Source: Streptomyces scopuliridis RB72 (GTDB lineage Bacteria > Actinomycetota > Actinomycetes > Streptomycetales > Streptomycetaceae). From it: 64,000 bases of DNA. The stretch covers positions 85,039 to 149,038 of the forward strand of contig NZ_JOEI01000015.1 in the NCBI RefSeq assembly GCF_000718095.1, written 5' to 3'. This document shows positions 1-8,011 of the stretch, piece by piece. The notes beneath the pieces were generated by a model. The model had not been told where the DNA came from. It did not search any database and was given only the letters and a program-made list of their open reading frames with translations. Made by a program: the position numbers and the translations under genes. Each line of letters begins with the position of its first letter. Position 1 is the first letter of the stretch.

Positions 1-1721
1 ATGGTGCACGGCGCGGTCGGGGTGCAGCGCGACAGCCCGGCCAGGGTACGTCTGCCCGCGTCCGGTGTCCTCGGCCAGGCGGACGTGACGATGACACCGG
101 ACGCCGCGTCCGGACCGGCGTTGGTGAGAACGAAGCGGGCACGGGCGGCACGGCCCGTGTACGTGCGCGACGGGGCGATCTGTACGTCCACGGCTACATC
201 GGCCGTCGGAGGCACCGGGGGCGCGGGAGGAACCGGCGGGACGGGCGGGACAGGTGGCAGCTCCAGCACCTCCACCGTGGCCGTGTCGGTGCCGGTGTTG
301 CCGTTCGAGTCGGTGGCCGAGCAGGTGACGAGAGTGCGGCCGACCGGGAAGACCGAGCCCGACGCGGGGGTACAACGTACGGGCAGACGGCCGTCGTTGG
401 CGTCCACGGCGGTGACGGTCAGCTCGACGCGGGCGCCGTCCGGGTCCCTGGTCACCACCGTACGGTCGTCCACGACGACCACGGGCGCGTCGACATCGTT
501 GACGTCGATGTTGATCGTCTGGGTCAGCTCCGGATCGGCCGCCGCGTTCGGCCCGACGGTGTCCGTGCCGGGCGGGCTCGTGCCCAGCAGGAACTGGACG
601 GTGCAGGTCAGCCTCCGTCCCTGCGGAGCGTCCTCGGCGACCGTGATCGTCTCGTCGAAGGCGGCGGGGTCGCCGCTGGTGACGGTCCGGGTGGGCGGAT
701 CGAGCGCCACCGTCAGGGCGGGATCGCAGCTCTCCAGCCGGTGCCCGACCTGGGTGGGCAGATTGCCGAGGCCGTCGGCGATCGACTTCACGACCGCGTC
801 CGCGTTGACGCCGGAGATCAGGCTGCCCCGGGTGGCCTCGATGACCTTGTCGGCCTGGCCCGGCGGGTGCAGGGGGTCCTCTATCTGGCCGGGGACACCG
901 GCGTCTCCGGTGCCGTTGAGTCCGTCACCGACCGCGGTGGCGACATCCACGCCCAGCACCCGGACTCCCCGGTCCTGGAGCGCGTAGATCGTGTCGGTCA
1001 GGGAGTGCCCCCTGCTCGGGTCGTGGCTGGAGGCGTCGCCGACCAGGACGACCACGGGGCTCGCGTCCGCGCGGAACTCGGTCTGGCCGCCGCTGCCGTT
1101 GGCGATCTGCCACAGCGCGTTGATCCAGTCCTCGGACGGGCCGCGGCTGCCCTGGCCGCGTTCGACAGTGAGGGCGTCGACCCCCTCCTGCACCTTGACG
1201 AGGTCGTCCGTGAACGGCTGGAGCACGGTGTAGGTCCGGTCGCCGTCGACCTGCTGGTCGCCGTACGTGGCCACGGCGAAGCGCGAGTCGGGCTGCTCCT
1301 CGGTCACTCTCTCGGTGATCACGGGGAGGTTCCGCTGGATCTGCTCGATGGACGGTTCCATGCTCAGGGTGCCGTCCACCAGCAGCACGATGTCGGGCTT
1401 CGGCGGGATGGCCGGCGTACGGACCAGCTTGTCCACGGAGAGGGACGCGCCCGGGTCGAGCCGCTCCGTCACCACGGCGGGGGTGACCGGCGGTTCGGGT
1501 ACGGGGACGGCCGCGCGCGGTTCGGCGGCGGAGCTGGGCAGGCCGCTCATGACCAGCAGCAGAAGGGCGAAGGGCAGCACGCGCAAGGCACTGCTCCCGC
1601 GCCGTGGCTGTTTCCGCGCGGACTGCCGGAACGGCTGTTGTGGCTGCTTCCGTGCCGACCGCCGGAGGAGCTGTTGTGGCAGTTGCCGTGCGGACTGCCG
1701 GAACCGCTGAGACCGCCGCAC
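1..1721 (-). CDS. Secreted VWA-HYR-DUF11 surface protein, 3' end outside window
   Basis: At least 573 residues, C-terminus beyond the left edge. The start is GTG at 1721, preceded by GGGGAGGG four bases upstream. A basic Arg/Gln-rich N-region of about 46 residues leads into a hydrophobic signal segment (VLPFALLLLVMSGLPSSAAE, about residues 46-66). A von Willebrand A domain follows, with a MIDAS-type DGTLS at about residue 115. Around residues 395-475 there is a HYR-like Ig domain (DANDGRLPVRC, CSATDSNGNTG), then a Pro/Val linker and a DUF11-type repeat beginning NAGPDAASGV. The family suggests a metal-dependent adhesion or scaffold protein outside the membrane. It lies on the same strand as the LuxR gene and beside DUF4157 and COG1470-like genes, so it may belong to an injection-system locus; that link is inferred. 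The N-region has an imperfect internal repeat (FRQSARK / LRRSARK). Confidence 0.8.
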   Translation of the reverse strand, partial: MRRSQRFRQSARQLPQQLLRRSARKQPQQPFRQSARKQPRRGSSALRVLPFALLLLVMSGLPSSAAEPRAAVPVPEPPVTPAVVTERLDPGASLSVDKLVRTPAIPPKPDIVLLVDGTLSMEPSIEQIQRNLPVITERVTEEQPDSRFAVATYGDQQVDGDRTYTVLQPFTDDLVKVQEGVDALTVERGQGSRGPSEDWINALWQIANGSGGQTEFRADASPVVVLVGDASSHDPSRGHSLTDTIYALQDRGVRVLGVDVATAVGDGLNGTGDAGVPGQIEDPLHPPGQADKVIEATRGSLISGVNADAVVKSIADGLGNLPTQVGHRLESCDPALTVALDPPTRTVTSGDPAAFDETITVAEDAPQGRRLTCTVQFLLGTSPPGTDTVGPNAAADPELTQTINIDVNDVDAPVVVVDDRTVVTRDPDGARVELTVTAVDANDGRLPVRCTPASGSVFPVGRTLVTCSATDSNGNTGTDTATVEVLELPPVPPVPPVPPAPPVPPTADVAVDVQIAPSRTYTGRAARARFVLTNAGPDAASGVIVTSAWPRTPDAGRRTLAGLSRCTPTAPCT

Positions 1722-1883
1722 GGAACCCTCCCCAGATCGGCGCACCGGCGCCCACCATCCCGTGCTCGCGCCCCGCGGGCAGCGGGGCGCGAGTCATTCC
1801 TGCGGGAACCGAGTTCTGCCCTTTGGGGCAGCCGTGCGGCGAGTGGCTGTGCTGAAAGATCAAAACCCGGATCGGTGCGAACT

Positions 1884-1968
1884 GTGGATCTTTTCGGCCC
1901 GTGGATCTGCTGGGTCTGTGGATCTTTACGGCCCGTGGATCTTTTCGGCCTGTTGATCTGGTCGGCCC
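1884..1968. repeat. 17-bp direct tandem repeat, five copies
   Basis: Five head-to-tail 17-base units begin at 1884, 1901, 1918, 1935 and 1952. The consensus is GTGGATCTTTTCGGCCC; units 1, 3 and 4 are nearly identical and 2 and 5 diverge in the second half. The array is in the leader between the LuxR gene and the VWA gene, both on the minus strand, about 160 bases upstream of the VWA start. It could be a cluster of protein-binding sites or a minisatellite; the sequence alone cannot decide. Confidence 0.85.
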
Positions 1969-2006
1969 GTGGCCTCGCTCGAACTGGGGCCTGTTCGAAC
2001 TGTGGC

Positions 2007-2636
2007 TCAGATCAGACCCTGGCGCAGCGCGTACGCCACCGCGTGGGAGCGATTACGCAATTGAAGCCGGGTCATGACCGCGTGCAGGACGTTCTTAATC
2101 GTGCGTTCGGAGTACGCGAGCTTGGTCGCGATATCAGCGGTGTCGTATCCCTCCGCGACCAGTCGAAGTACATCGATCTCGCGGGAGGAGAGTCCGGTGA
2201 AGTGCAGGCCGCGCGGCCCGAGCACCTGGCCCTGCAACTTTCCCACCTGCTCAAGAAGGCGTCCGAGAAGATCGGCGGGCACATGGCCCTCACCGTTCGC
2301 CACGGCGACAATGACCCGCACTAGATGATCAGGCGTCGCCTCCGAACGCCTGACCACCCCGGCGACACCGCACTCCGCGGCGCTGACCAGCTTCTGCTCA
2401 TCGATCTCGGTGGCCACCAGTACTCCGCGTGCCGTACCGCTGCGCTGGATATTGCGCAGCATCCGTAGTGCCTCCTCATCTATGACATCCACCACCACCA
2501 CGACTACCTGCGGGGTGAGTTCACCGTCCTCCCATCCGGTAAGTGTCACCTCCGGCCTGGTCCGCAGCTGGCTGGCCACTCCCGCTTGGGAGATCGGATC
2601 CTGTGCGCGTAAACCAACGATCGTACGGTCTGTCAC
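2007..2636 (-). CDS. LuxR-family DNA-binding regulator with receiver-like N-terminus
   Basis: 209 residues from GTG at 2636, with GGAGGGGG six bases upstream; a longer open frame upstream lacks a comparable ribosome site. Residues 1-130 resemble a response-regulator fold with a VVVVVVDVIDEE strand, but the usual beta-5 lysine region reads VVRRSE, so phosphorylation is doubtful. The C-terminal part (about 145-209) is a typical LuxR/NarL helix-turn-helix: LSSREIDVLRLVAEG, then ERTIKNVLHAVMTRL. It probably controls transcription of the neighbouring VWA, COG1470-like or DUF4157 genes. LuxR-type genes are common at Streptomyces contractile-injection loci, but the pairing here is inferred from position. 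Confidence 0.8.
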   Translation of the reverse strand: MTDRTIVGLRAQDPISQAGVASQLRTRPEVTLTGWEDGELTPQVVVVVVDVIDEEALRMLRNIQRSGTARGVLVATEIDEQKLVSAAECGVAGVVRRSEATPDHLVRVIVAVANGEGHVPADLLGRLLEQVGKLQGQVLGPRGLHFTGLSSREIDVLRLVAEGYDTADIATKLAYSERTIKNVLHAVMTRLQLRNRSHAVAYALRQGLI

Positions 2637-2851
2637 GAATTTCCCCCTCCGCAAATGCGAACCGATGGCGTCATCATGGGCCGTATAGGACCTGGCAGAC
2701 TGAGTCGTCGGTGCCTTACGCATCGGCAGATACTCCATTCCCACCGAGTGCGGACGCGAAATCCGCAGCCGCCCGATGGGCACTACATCTGCCCGAAAGT
2801 GTTCCTGTCCGACCGCTGTTCACGGTAATGCGCGGTCCTACGGTGCGACGT

Positions 2852-4243
2852 ATGAGTCTTACGGCCAGCCTCGACGCATCGTCCGTCACCGCCGAGCCGG
2901 GCGCGCAGACGGATCTACCCCTACAGATCCTCAACTCCGGCAGTACGGTCGAGGAATACCGCTTCGAGGTGGTCGGAGCCTGCGCCGCGTGGTCGACCGT
3001 GGAACCGCGGACCCTGTCCCTCTATCCGGGGGCCTCCGGCACCGTCGTGCTGCGGCTGACACCGCCGCGCGACTCCTCGGTGCCCGCGGGCGAGACACCG
3101 TTCGGTATCCGTGTGGTGCCGACGAGCGAGCTGAGCGAGACCGTGGTGCCCGAGGGGCGGGTGACCGTGGCGCCGTTCACCGAGGTGACCTCGGAACTGG
3201 TGCCCCGCAGCTCCAACGGCGCGCGCCGCGGCAGCCACCAACTCGCCGTGGACAACAGGGGAAACGCGCCGGCGACCGTGCGCCTCAGCGGCCGGACCGG
3301 CACCGAGCGCGCCCGCGTCGACTTCGCCACCGCCGAACTGCGGATACCGCCCGGGCACGCGGACTTCGCGAAACTGCGGGTACGGCCGGCCAAGCGGCTG
3401 TGGCGCGGTACGCCGGTGACGCATACGTTCCAGGTCTTCGCGGCGCTCGTGGCGGCGGAGGGGGGCCAGGAGCCGTACGCACCGGGGGTATCCGAACCAG
3501 CGGTACTCGAACCGGTGGTACTCGACGGATCGTACGAGCAGCAGGCGATCCTGCCGGGCTGGCTGCCCCGCGCGCTCATCCTCGCGGCGGTCGTGGCGAT
3601 CGCGCTGGTCGGGCTCTGGTACGCGCTGCTGCGCCCCGCGGTGAAGTCGGCGGCCCGGGAGGCGATCACCCCGGAGGCGGTGGCGTCCGCAGCGGAGAAG
3701 ACCGCGTCTCCGAGCAGTGGGACGGCTGACGGCGGAGCCACGGCCGGAACCGGGGGCGGGAACGCCGGTGCGACGGCGGGTGCCGAGGGCGGGGCGAACA
3801 GCGGGGCCGGGCAGAACGGAACGGGCTCCGGGGCGAGTTCGGGGTCAGGAACGGGCGCGGGCAGCGCGCAGGGCGCGGGCGCGCCGACAAGCGCGCGCGT
3901 CGAGGTCAGGGACGCGGTGGGTGGCGGCTCGGCCAGCGGATCCGCGTACCGGGTGCCGGCCGGCAGCACCTTCGAACTCACCGACATCGTGGTCCAGAAC
4001 CCGCAGGGCGACGCCGGAACACTCGTCGTGTCCAGCCAGAACGATCCCGTACTGCGCCTGGCACTGGAGAACTTCCGTGACTCCGACTACCACTTCGTCA
4101 CCCCCATTCTGGTACCGGCGGGCGGCGAGATCACGATGACCGTCGACTGCCGGCAGGTGGGCAGGCCGGTGCAGGCGCCGAGGCCGTCGCGCTGCGCGGA
4201 GTCGCTGTTTCTGGGAGGGACGCTGCGGTCGAACTCGGAGTGA
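2852..4243 (+). CDS. COG1470-like single-pass membrane protein
   Basis: 463 residues if started at ATG 2852 (MSLTASLDASSVTAEPGA); ATG 2828 is an alternative, and neither has a clear ribosome site. The N-terminal 230 residues form two beta-rich Ig/NEW3-like domains (LQILNSGSTVEEYRFEVVG; LAVDNRGNAPATVRLSG). One transmembrane helix lies at about 242-262 (ALILAAVVAIALVGLWYALL). A Gly/Ala-rich linker (about 275-345) and a C-terminal beta domain with two cysteines follow. It has no enzymatic motif. Related membrane proteins in Streptomyces injection-system loci carry the legacy name hydrolytic protein. It is divergent from the LuxR gene and convergent with the DUF4157 gene, which supports a role in the same locus. 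Confidence 0.7.
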   Translation: MSLTASLDASSVTAEPGAQTDLPLQILNSGSTVEEYRFEVVGACAAWSTVEPRTLSLYPGASGTVVLRLTPPRDSSVPAGETPFGIRVVPTSELSETVVPEGRVTVAPFTEVTSELVPRSSNGARRGSHQLAVDNRGNAPATVRLSGRTGTERARVDFATAELRIPPGHADFAKLRVRPAKRLWRGTPVTHTFQVFAALVAAEGGQEPYAPGVSEPAVLEPVVLDGSYEQQAILPGWLPRALILAAVVAIALVGLWYALLRPAVKSAAREAITPEAVASAAEKTASPSSGTADGGATAGTGGGNAGATAGAEGGANSGAGQNGTGSGASSGSGTGAGSAQGAGAPTSARVEVRDAVGGGSASGSAYRVPAGSTFELTDIVVQNPQGDAGTLVVSSQNDPVLRLALENFRDSDYHFVTPILVPAGGEITMTVDCRQVGRPVQAPRPSRCAESLFLGGTLRSNSE

Positions 4244-4280
4244 GTGAGTGGGGCAGTGAGGGTCGGGTACCGCGCGGTGG

Positions 4281-5132
4281 TCAGGTGGGCGGGGCCTCTT
4301 CCTCTTCCTCGGAACCCTCCTCGGCCCGCTGGACGAAGGATCCCTGTACGTTCGCCGGCTCCTCGTCCTCGTCTTCGGTCGCCTGGCGCTGTACGGCGGC
4401 CGCGGTAATGGGCGGGGGCGCCGGGGCAGGTTCGGATGACGGCGACGGGCTCGGCTCGGAGAGCACGCGGTCGGCGTTCGCGACGGCCTCCTGCTCGAAG
4501 CGGTCGGACGGATCGCTCACACGGATGCCACCGGGCGCCTCGGACCCCTCCACCGGACCGTTGCGCTGCTGGACGACATGCGTCAGCTCGTGCGCCAGTG
4601 TGGTCCGGCCGCCGGGTGAGGACGGATCGTAACTGTCCCGCTGGAAGACGACATGGTTGCCGACGGTGTACGCGTGGGCGCCGACGCCCTTCGCGGATTC
4701 ATGAGCCGCGGAGTCGGTGTGCACGCGTACGTCGGAGAAGTCCGCGCCCATACGGCTCTCCATGTCGGTACGGGTATCGGTGTCCAGAGGCGAACCGCCC
4801 CCGGAGGAGATCACATCGTGCACGGGGGAGCGGTCCTGCGAGGGGCTGGGCGCGGTCTCGTGCCCTGGGCCTGGAGCGGGCTCCTTCTCGGGTGCCGCGT
4901 CCCTGCTGAGCATCGTTCCGACGGCGCTGTTTCCCACGGAGCGCTGGAGACTGCTCAGCCCGGCGGCCCCGACCACATCGGGCCGCCCGGTGGCGGCTGC
5001 CTTGAAGAGATACGAGGTCTGCGCGGACTCCCGCGCGTCGGCGGCCCCGTCCTGCGCGGTGGACCGGAAGGTCTCGTCATGCTCGTGCCCGTGTTCGTGC
5101 TCCGACTCGTGCCCCTGGTCGTGTGCGCGCAT
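4281..5132 (-). CDS. DUF4157 domain protein (eCIS-associated, HELTH motif)
   Basis: 283 residues from ATG 5132, with GGGGAG about six bases upstream. The N-terminus is rich in His/Glu (HDQGHESEHEHGHEH). The central DUF4157 domain (about 100-190) contains LDTDTRTDMESRMGADFSDV, VRVHTDSAAHESA, AYTVGNHVVF and the metalloprotease-like LAHELTHVVQQ. The tail is acidic and Pro/Ser rich. DUF4157 is a hallmark of cargo or accessory proteins of extracellular contractile injection systems and of polymorphic toxins. No separate toxin domain is seen, so this may be a processing or loading factor rather than an effector. It ends 37 bases from the convergent COG1470-like gene. Confidence 0.8.
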   Translation of the reverse strand: MRAHDQGHESEHEHGHEHDETFRSTAQDGAADARESAQTSYLFKAAATGRPDVVGAAGLSSLQRSVGNSAVGTMLSRDAAPEKEPAPGPGHETAPSPSQDRSPVHDVISSGGGSPLDTDTRTDMESRMGADFSDVRVHTDSAAHESAKGVGAHAYTVGNHVVFQRDSYDPSSPGGRTTLAHELTHVVQQRNGPVEGSEAPGGIRVSDPSDRFEQEAVANADRVLSEPSPSPSSEPAPAPPPITAAAVQRQATEDEDEEPANVQGSFVQRAEEGSEEEEEAPPT

Positions 5133-5235
5133 CTCCGTCTCCCCTGACTGTGCCGCTCACCCTGCCTGGACCTCCACCCTCCACTCTCGGGCCGAGCGCG
5201 GCGGACGGTCCAGCCCGGACTTCGTGGGCGGGGGG

Positions 5236-5631
5236 CATTGGGTTCTGCCTCATGGGGCAATGCGGGGGTGGGCGCGGGTTCGTGCCGAGGGGTAGTCGGG
5301 GTCACCCGGAATCCGTCATGGCGGGTGGGGGCCGCCCCTGAGGCTTCAGTTTTGCGGCTCCAGGCCGGGTGTCAAGGGCGCTCCTTCGTCGCGTCGGCTG
5401 CGCCGATTCCGCTTCGCTCCACCCTGGACTCCCGTCCCTCCACCGCAAGTGCAGCTTCGTGGAGGGGCGGCCCCGGAGGGAGGGGTCCCCGGGGAAGCTC
5501 CCTTGTTCCTGGGGTCCGTTCCCGGCCTAAGGGCCGGTGGGTGGGGGCGCACCAGTGCAATGGGGCGGCCCGGCCCCGCCTCAGCGTCTGCGGACACTCC
5601 TTGAGTGGGGATTCATGCCCCGCTGGTGGGG
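5236..5631 (-). repeat. Intergenic repeat, inverted copy 1
   Basis: This is the reverse-oriented copy of a roughly 370-base repeat. Bases 5436-5492 are a perfect 57-base reverse complement of 5949-6005, and similarity of roughly 85-90% by eye continues on both sides. No reading frame has an associated ribosome site or a recognisable product. The copy lies directly upstream of the DUF4157 gene. Confidence 0.8.
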
Positions 5632-5797
5632 GTGCGTGGGTGGTGGGGTGGGTGTGACTGATGAGGCGGCAAGTGGGCCGTTGAGAGGCTGTGATGTGCC
5701 ATGGGGCCCGGTTACCTGGCACCAGGACGCATTACCCGCCGGAGGAGCCCCAGAATGCCTTGCCGAAGTGGGACATACGGGTCAGATGGCAGGCGCA

Positions 5798-6168
5798 CCC
5801 GACAACGAACCGCCATCAGCGGGGCATGAAGCCCAACCACCCACCCCCATAAGCCCGCTGAGCCGGTGCCGGGCCGCCCCACTCCACAACCGCGCCCCAG
5901 CCACCGACCTGCGGTCGGCAATGAACCGTCCCCATCTACGGATCCCCTCCGGGGACCCCTCCCTCCGGGGCCGCCCCTCCACGAAGCTGCACTTGCGGTG
6001 GAGGGTTGGGAGTCAAGGGTGACCGGAGGTCATCGGCTTGCCGACGCGACGAAGGAGCGCCCTTGACGCCCGGCCCGGAGCCGCGAAACTGAAACCTGAG
6101 GGGCGGCCCCCACCCGCCATCAAACGCACCGGGTCACCCCGACTACCCCTCGGCATGAACCCGTACCC
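5798..6168 (+). repeat. Intergenic repeat, copy 2 (complete)
   Basis: The complete copy starts GACAACGAACCGCC, includes CAGCGGGGCATGAAGCCCAA and a GCCCGCTGAGCCGGTGCCG segment, and ends where the third copy starts again with GACAACGAACCGCC at 6169. It is inverted relative to 5236-5631, with a centre of symmetry near 5720. Short hairpins such as GGGGACCCC/TCC repeats occur inside. It appears non-coding. Confidence 0.8.
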
Positions 6169-6360
6169 GACAACGAACCGCCAACAGCGGGGCATGAAGC
6201 CCAACTACCCACCCCCATAAGCCCGCTGAGCCGGTGCCGGGCCGCCCCACTCCACTCCCGCGCCCCACCCACCGGCCCGTAGCCCACCCACCGGCCCGTA
6301 GCCCGCGAACGGGCCCCAGGAACAAGGGAGCTTCCCCGGGGACCCCTCTCTCCGGTCACC
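6169..6360 (+). repeat. Intergenic repeat, copy 3 (truncated) with 20-bp duplication
   Basis: The first 86 bases match copy 2 with only a few differences. The unit breaks off after GGGGACCCCTCTCTCCGG. Inside, a CCCACCCACCGGCCCGTAG segment is present twice in tandem (about 6265-6304). From about 6361 to the operon start at 6537 the sequence is unique and holds only promoter-like DNA. Confidence 0.75.
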
Positions 6361-6509
6361 GACCTGACCGGCGTGCGCCTGAGTCTTCGGATGATCGACT
6401 GGGCCATCCGGCATTTCACCCTGCCGAGGCCGATCAGTGGCTGGACCTGGCCGAACAAAGAGTCCACTGGCAAGCCCGCCGACAGGCCCGCTGACGGACC
6501 ATGGTGCGC

Positions 6510-6523
6510 CACATTGCAATGTG
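6510..6523. promoter_or_regulatory. Perfect 14-bp palindrome, candidate GntR operator
   Basis: CACATTGCAATGTG is a perfect palindrome ending 13 bases before the first start codon of the hydroxyproline operon. It is AT-richer than its surroundings and overlaps where a promoter -10 or transcription start would lie, so repressor binding there would block transcription. The operon's own FCD-type GntR gene at 11704-12411 is the obvious candidate ligand-responsive regulator (inferred). Confidence 0.6.
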
Positions 6524-6536
6524 ACATGCTACTGAC

Positions 6537-7718
6537 ATGGGCAGCTCGGAGAGATCTCCAGATGTGGTTGTCATCGGGGCGGGCATGGTCGGTGCCGCCT
6601 GTGCTTACTACTGTTCGGCCGCGGGTCTCCGCGTCACCGTGATCGAGCGGGGCGCGATCGCCGCGGGAACCACCTCCGCCTGCGAGGGCAACATCCTGCT
6701 CTCCGACAAAGAGCCGGGACCCGAACTCGATCTGGCGCTGCTCTCCTCACGGCTCTGGAGCGAGGTCGCCCAGGACGTGGGCGCCGAGCGGTTGGAGTAT
6801 CAGCGCAAGGGCGGCGTCGTGGTTGCCACCTCGCGGGCCACGGCCGACGGTCTCCGGAAGCTCACCGCCGTTCAGCGCGCGGCCGGGATCGACGCGATCG
6901 ACGTGTCCTCCGGTGAAGTCGCCGACCTGGAGCCGCACATCACGCCCGACGTGGTCTCGGGCGCGTACTACCCGCAGGACTGCCAGGTCCAGCCCATGCT
7001 GGCGGCGGCCCGGCTGCTCCAGCGCGCCCGTGGTCGCGGCGCCACCGTACTGCCGGGGACGGAGGTCGTCGGATTCGTACGCGACGGCCATGGCACCGTC
7101 ACCGGCGTCCGTACGGACTCGTCCACGGCGCCCGTGATCCATGCCGGCCGGGTCGTCAACGCCACCGGTACCTGGAGCGGACAGACCGCCCGGCTCGCGG
7201 GCGCGCCGGTCCCCGTGCTGCCGCGCAAAGGGTTCATCCTCGTCACGGAGCCACTGCCCCGGGTCATCCGGCACAAGGTGTACACCGCCGAGTACGTCGC
7301 CAATGTCGCCAGCAGCGACGCCGGGCTGGAGACCTCGGTCGTGGTCGAGGGCACCCGGGCCGGGACCGTACTGATCGGCGCCAGCCGCCAGCGCGTCGGC
7401 TTCGACCGCTCGATGTCGCTGCCGGTCCTGCGTACGCTCGCCGCGCAGGCCATCGCCGTCTTCCCGTTCCTCGCCGAAGTCCGGCTGCTCCGCAGCTACT
7501 TGGGCTTCCGCCCCTACTGCCCGGACCATCTGCCGGTCATCGGCGCCGACCCACGGGCCCCCGGGCTTCTCCATGCCGGAGGACACGAGGGCGCCGGGAT
7601 CGGGCTGTCCACCGCCACCGGACATCTGATCGCGCAGGTCATCGCCGGTACGGAACCCGACCTGGATCTCACACCGTTCCGCCCGGACCGGTTCGGGGAG
7701 GAGTTGGTGGCGGCGTGA
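6537..7718 (+). CDS. FAD-dependent D-hydroxyproline dehydrogenase subunit, DAO/HcnC-like
   Basis: 393 residues of the D-amino-acid-oxidase fold. The N-terminal dinucleotide motif is VVVIGAGMVGAACAYYC (about 10-26), and a second FAD-contact region is GLLHAGGHEGAGIGLSTATG near residue 345. Length and architecture match the HcnC/LhpB beta subunit of membrane-linked amine dehydrogenases. In this operon it would oxidise cis-4-hydroxy-D-proline to pyrroline-4-hydroxy-2-carboxylate together with the next two gene products. Its TGA overlaps the next start (GTGA). Alternative substrates such as other D-amino or cyclic imino acids cannot be excluded. Confidence 0.8.
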   Translation: MGSSERSPDVVVIGAGMVGAACAYYCSAAGLRVTVIERGAIAAGTTSACEGNILLSDKEPGPELDLALLSSRLWSEVAQDVGAERLEYQRKGGVVVATSRATADGLRKLTAVQRAAGIDAIDVSSGEVADLEPHITPDVVSGAYYPQDCQVQPMLAAARLLQRARGRGATVLPGTEVVGFVRDGHGTVTGVRTDSSTAPVIHAGRVVNATGTWSGQTARLAGAPVPVLPRKGFILVTEPLPRVIRHKVYTAEYVANVASSDAGLETSVVVEGTRAGTVLIGASRQRVGFDRSMSLPVLRTLAAQAIAVFPFLAEVRLLRSYLGFRPYCPDHLPVIGADPRAPGLLHAGGHEGAGIGLSTATGHLIAQVIAGTEPDLDLTPFRPDRFGEELVAA

Positions 7719-8011
7719 ACGCCGAGGACGAGGCTCAACTCCCTTTCCGGTTCAGGTTCGACGACCGGACGATCGACGCTTCGCCGGGCCAGACCATCGG
7801 CGCCGCGCTCATCGCCGCCGGGCACCGCTCCTGGCGCCGTACCCGCCTCGGTGGCGCTCCGCGCGGTGTGTTCTGTGGCATCGGGGTGTGCTTCGACTGC
7901 CTGGTCACCGTCAACGGGCAGCCGAATCAACGGGCTTGTCTGGTCGACGCCGCGCCAGGTGACCGGGTCCGTACCCAGGAGGGAGCGGGCCATGACGATC
8001 TCGCGTGCTGA
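7715..8011 (+). CDS. (2Fe-2S)-binding small subunit, HcnA-like
   Basis: 98 residues. The cysteine pattern CGIGVCFDC followed by a Cys about 14 residues later (NQRACLVD) is the plant-ferredoxin-like cluster site of the small subunit of HcnABC/LhpBEF-type dehydrogenases. The GTG start overlaps the previous stop by four bases, and its end overlaps the next start (ATG 7992) by 20 bases, so the three subunits are probably translationally coupled. It passes electrons between the two flavin subunits. Confidence 0.85.
   Translation: MNAEDEAQLPFRFRFDDRTIDASPGQTIGAALIAAGHRSWRRTRLGGAPRGVFCGIGVCFDCLVTVNGQPNQRACLVDAAPGDRVRTQEGAGHDDLAC

Noticed and set aside
741..2324. Long plus-strand open frame of 527 codons
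   Set aside because: It is antisense to the VWA and LuxR genes, whose protein sequences show clear domains, signal peptide and ribosome sites. The plus-strand translation is low complexity with no family resemblance.
5236..6360. CRISPR array or insertion sequence
   Set aside because: The repeats are long, few and partly inverted, with no regular spacers, no cas genes and no transposase frame.
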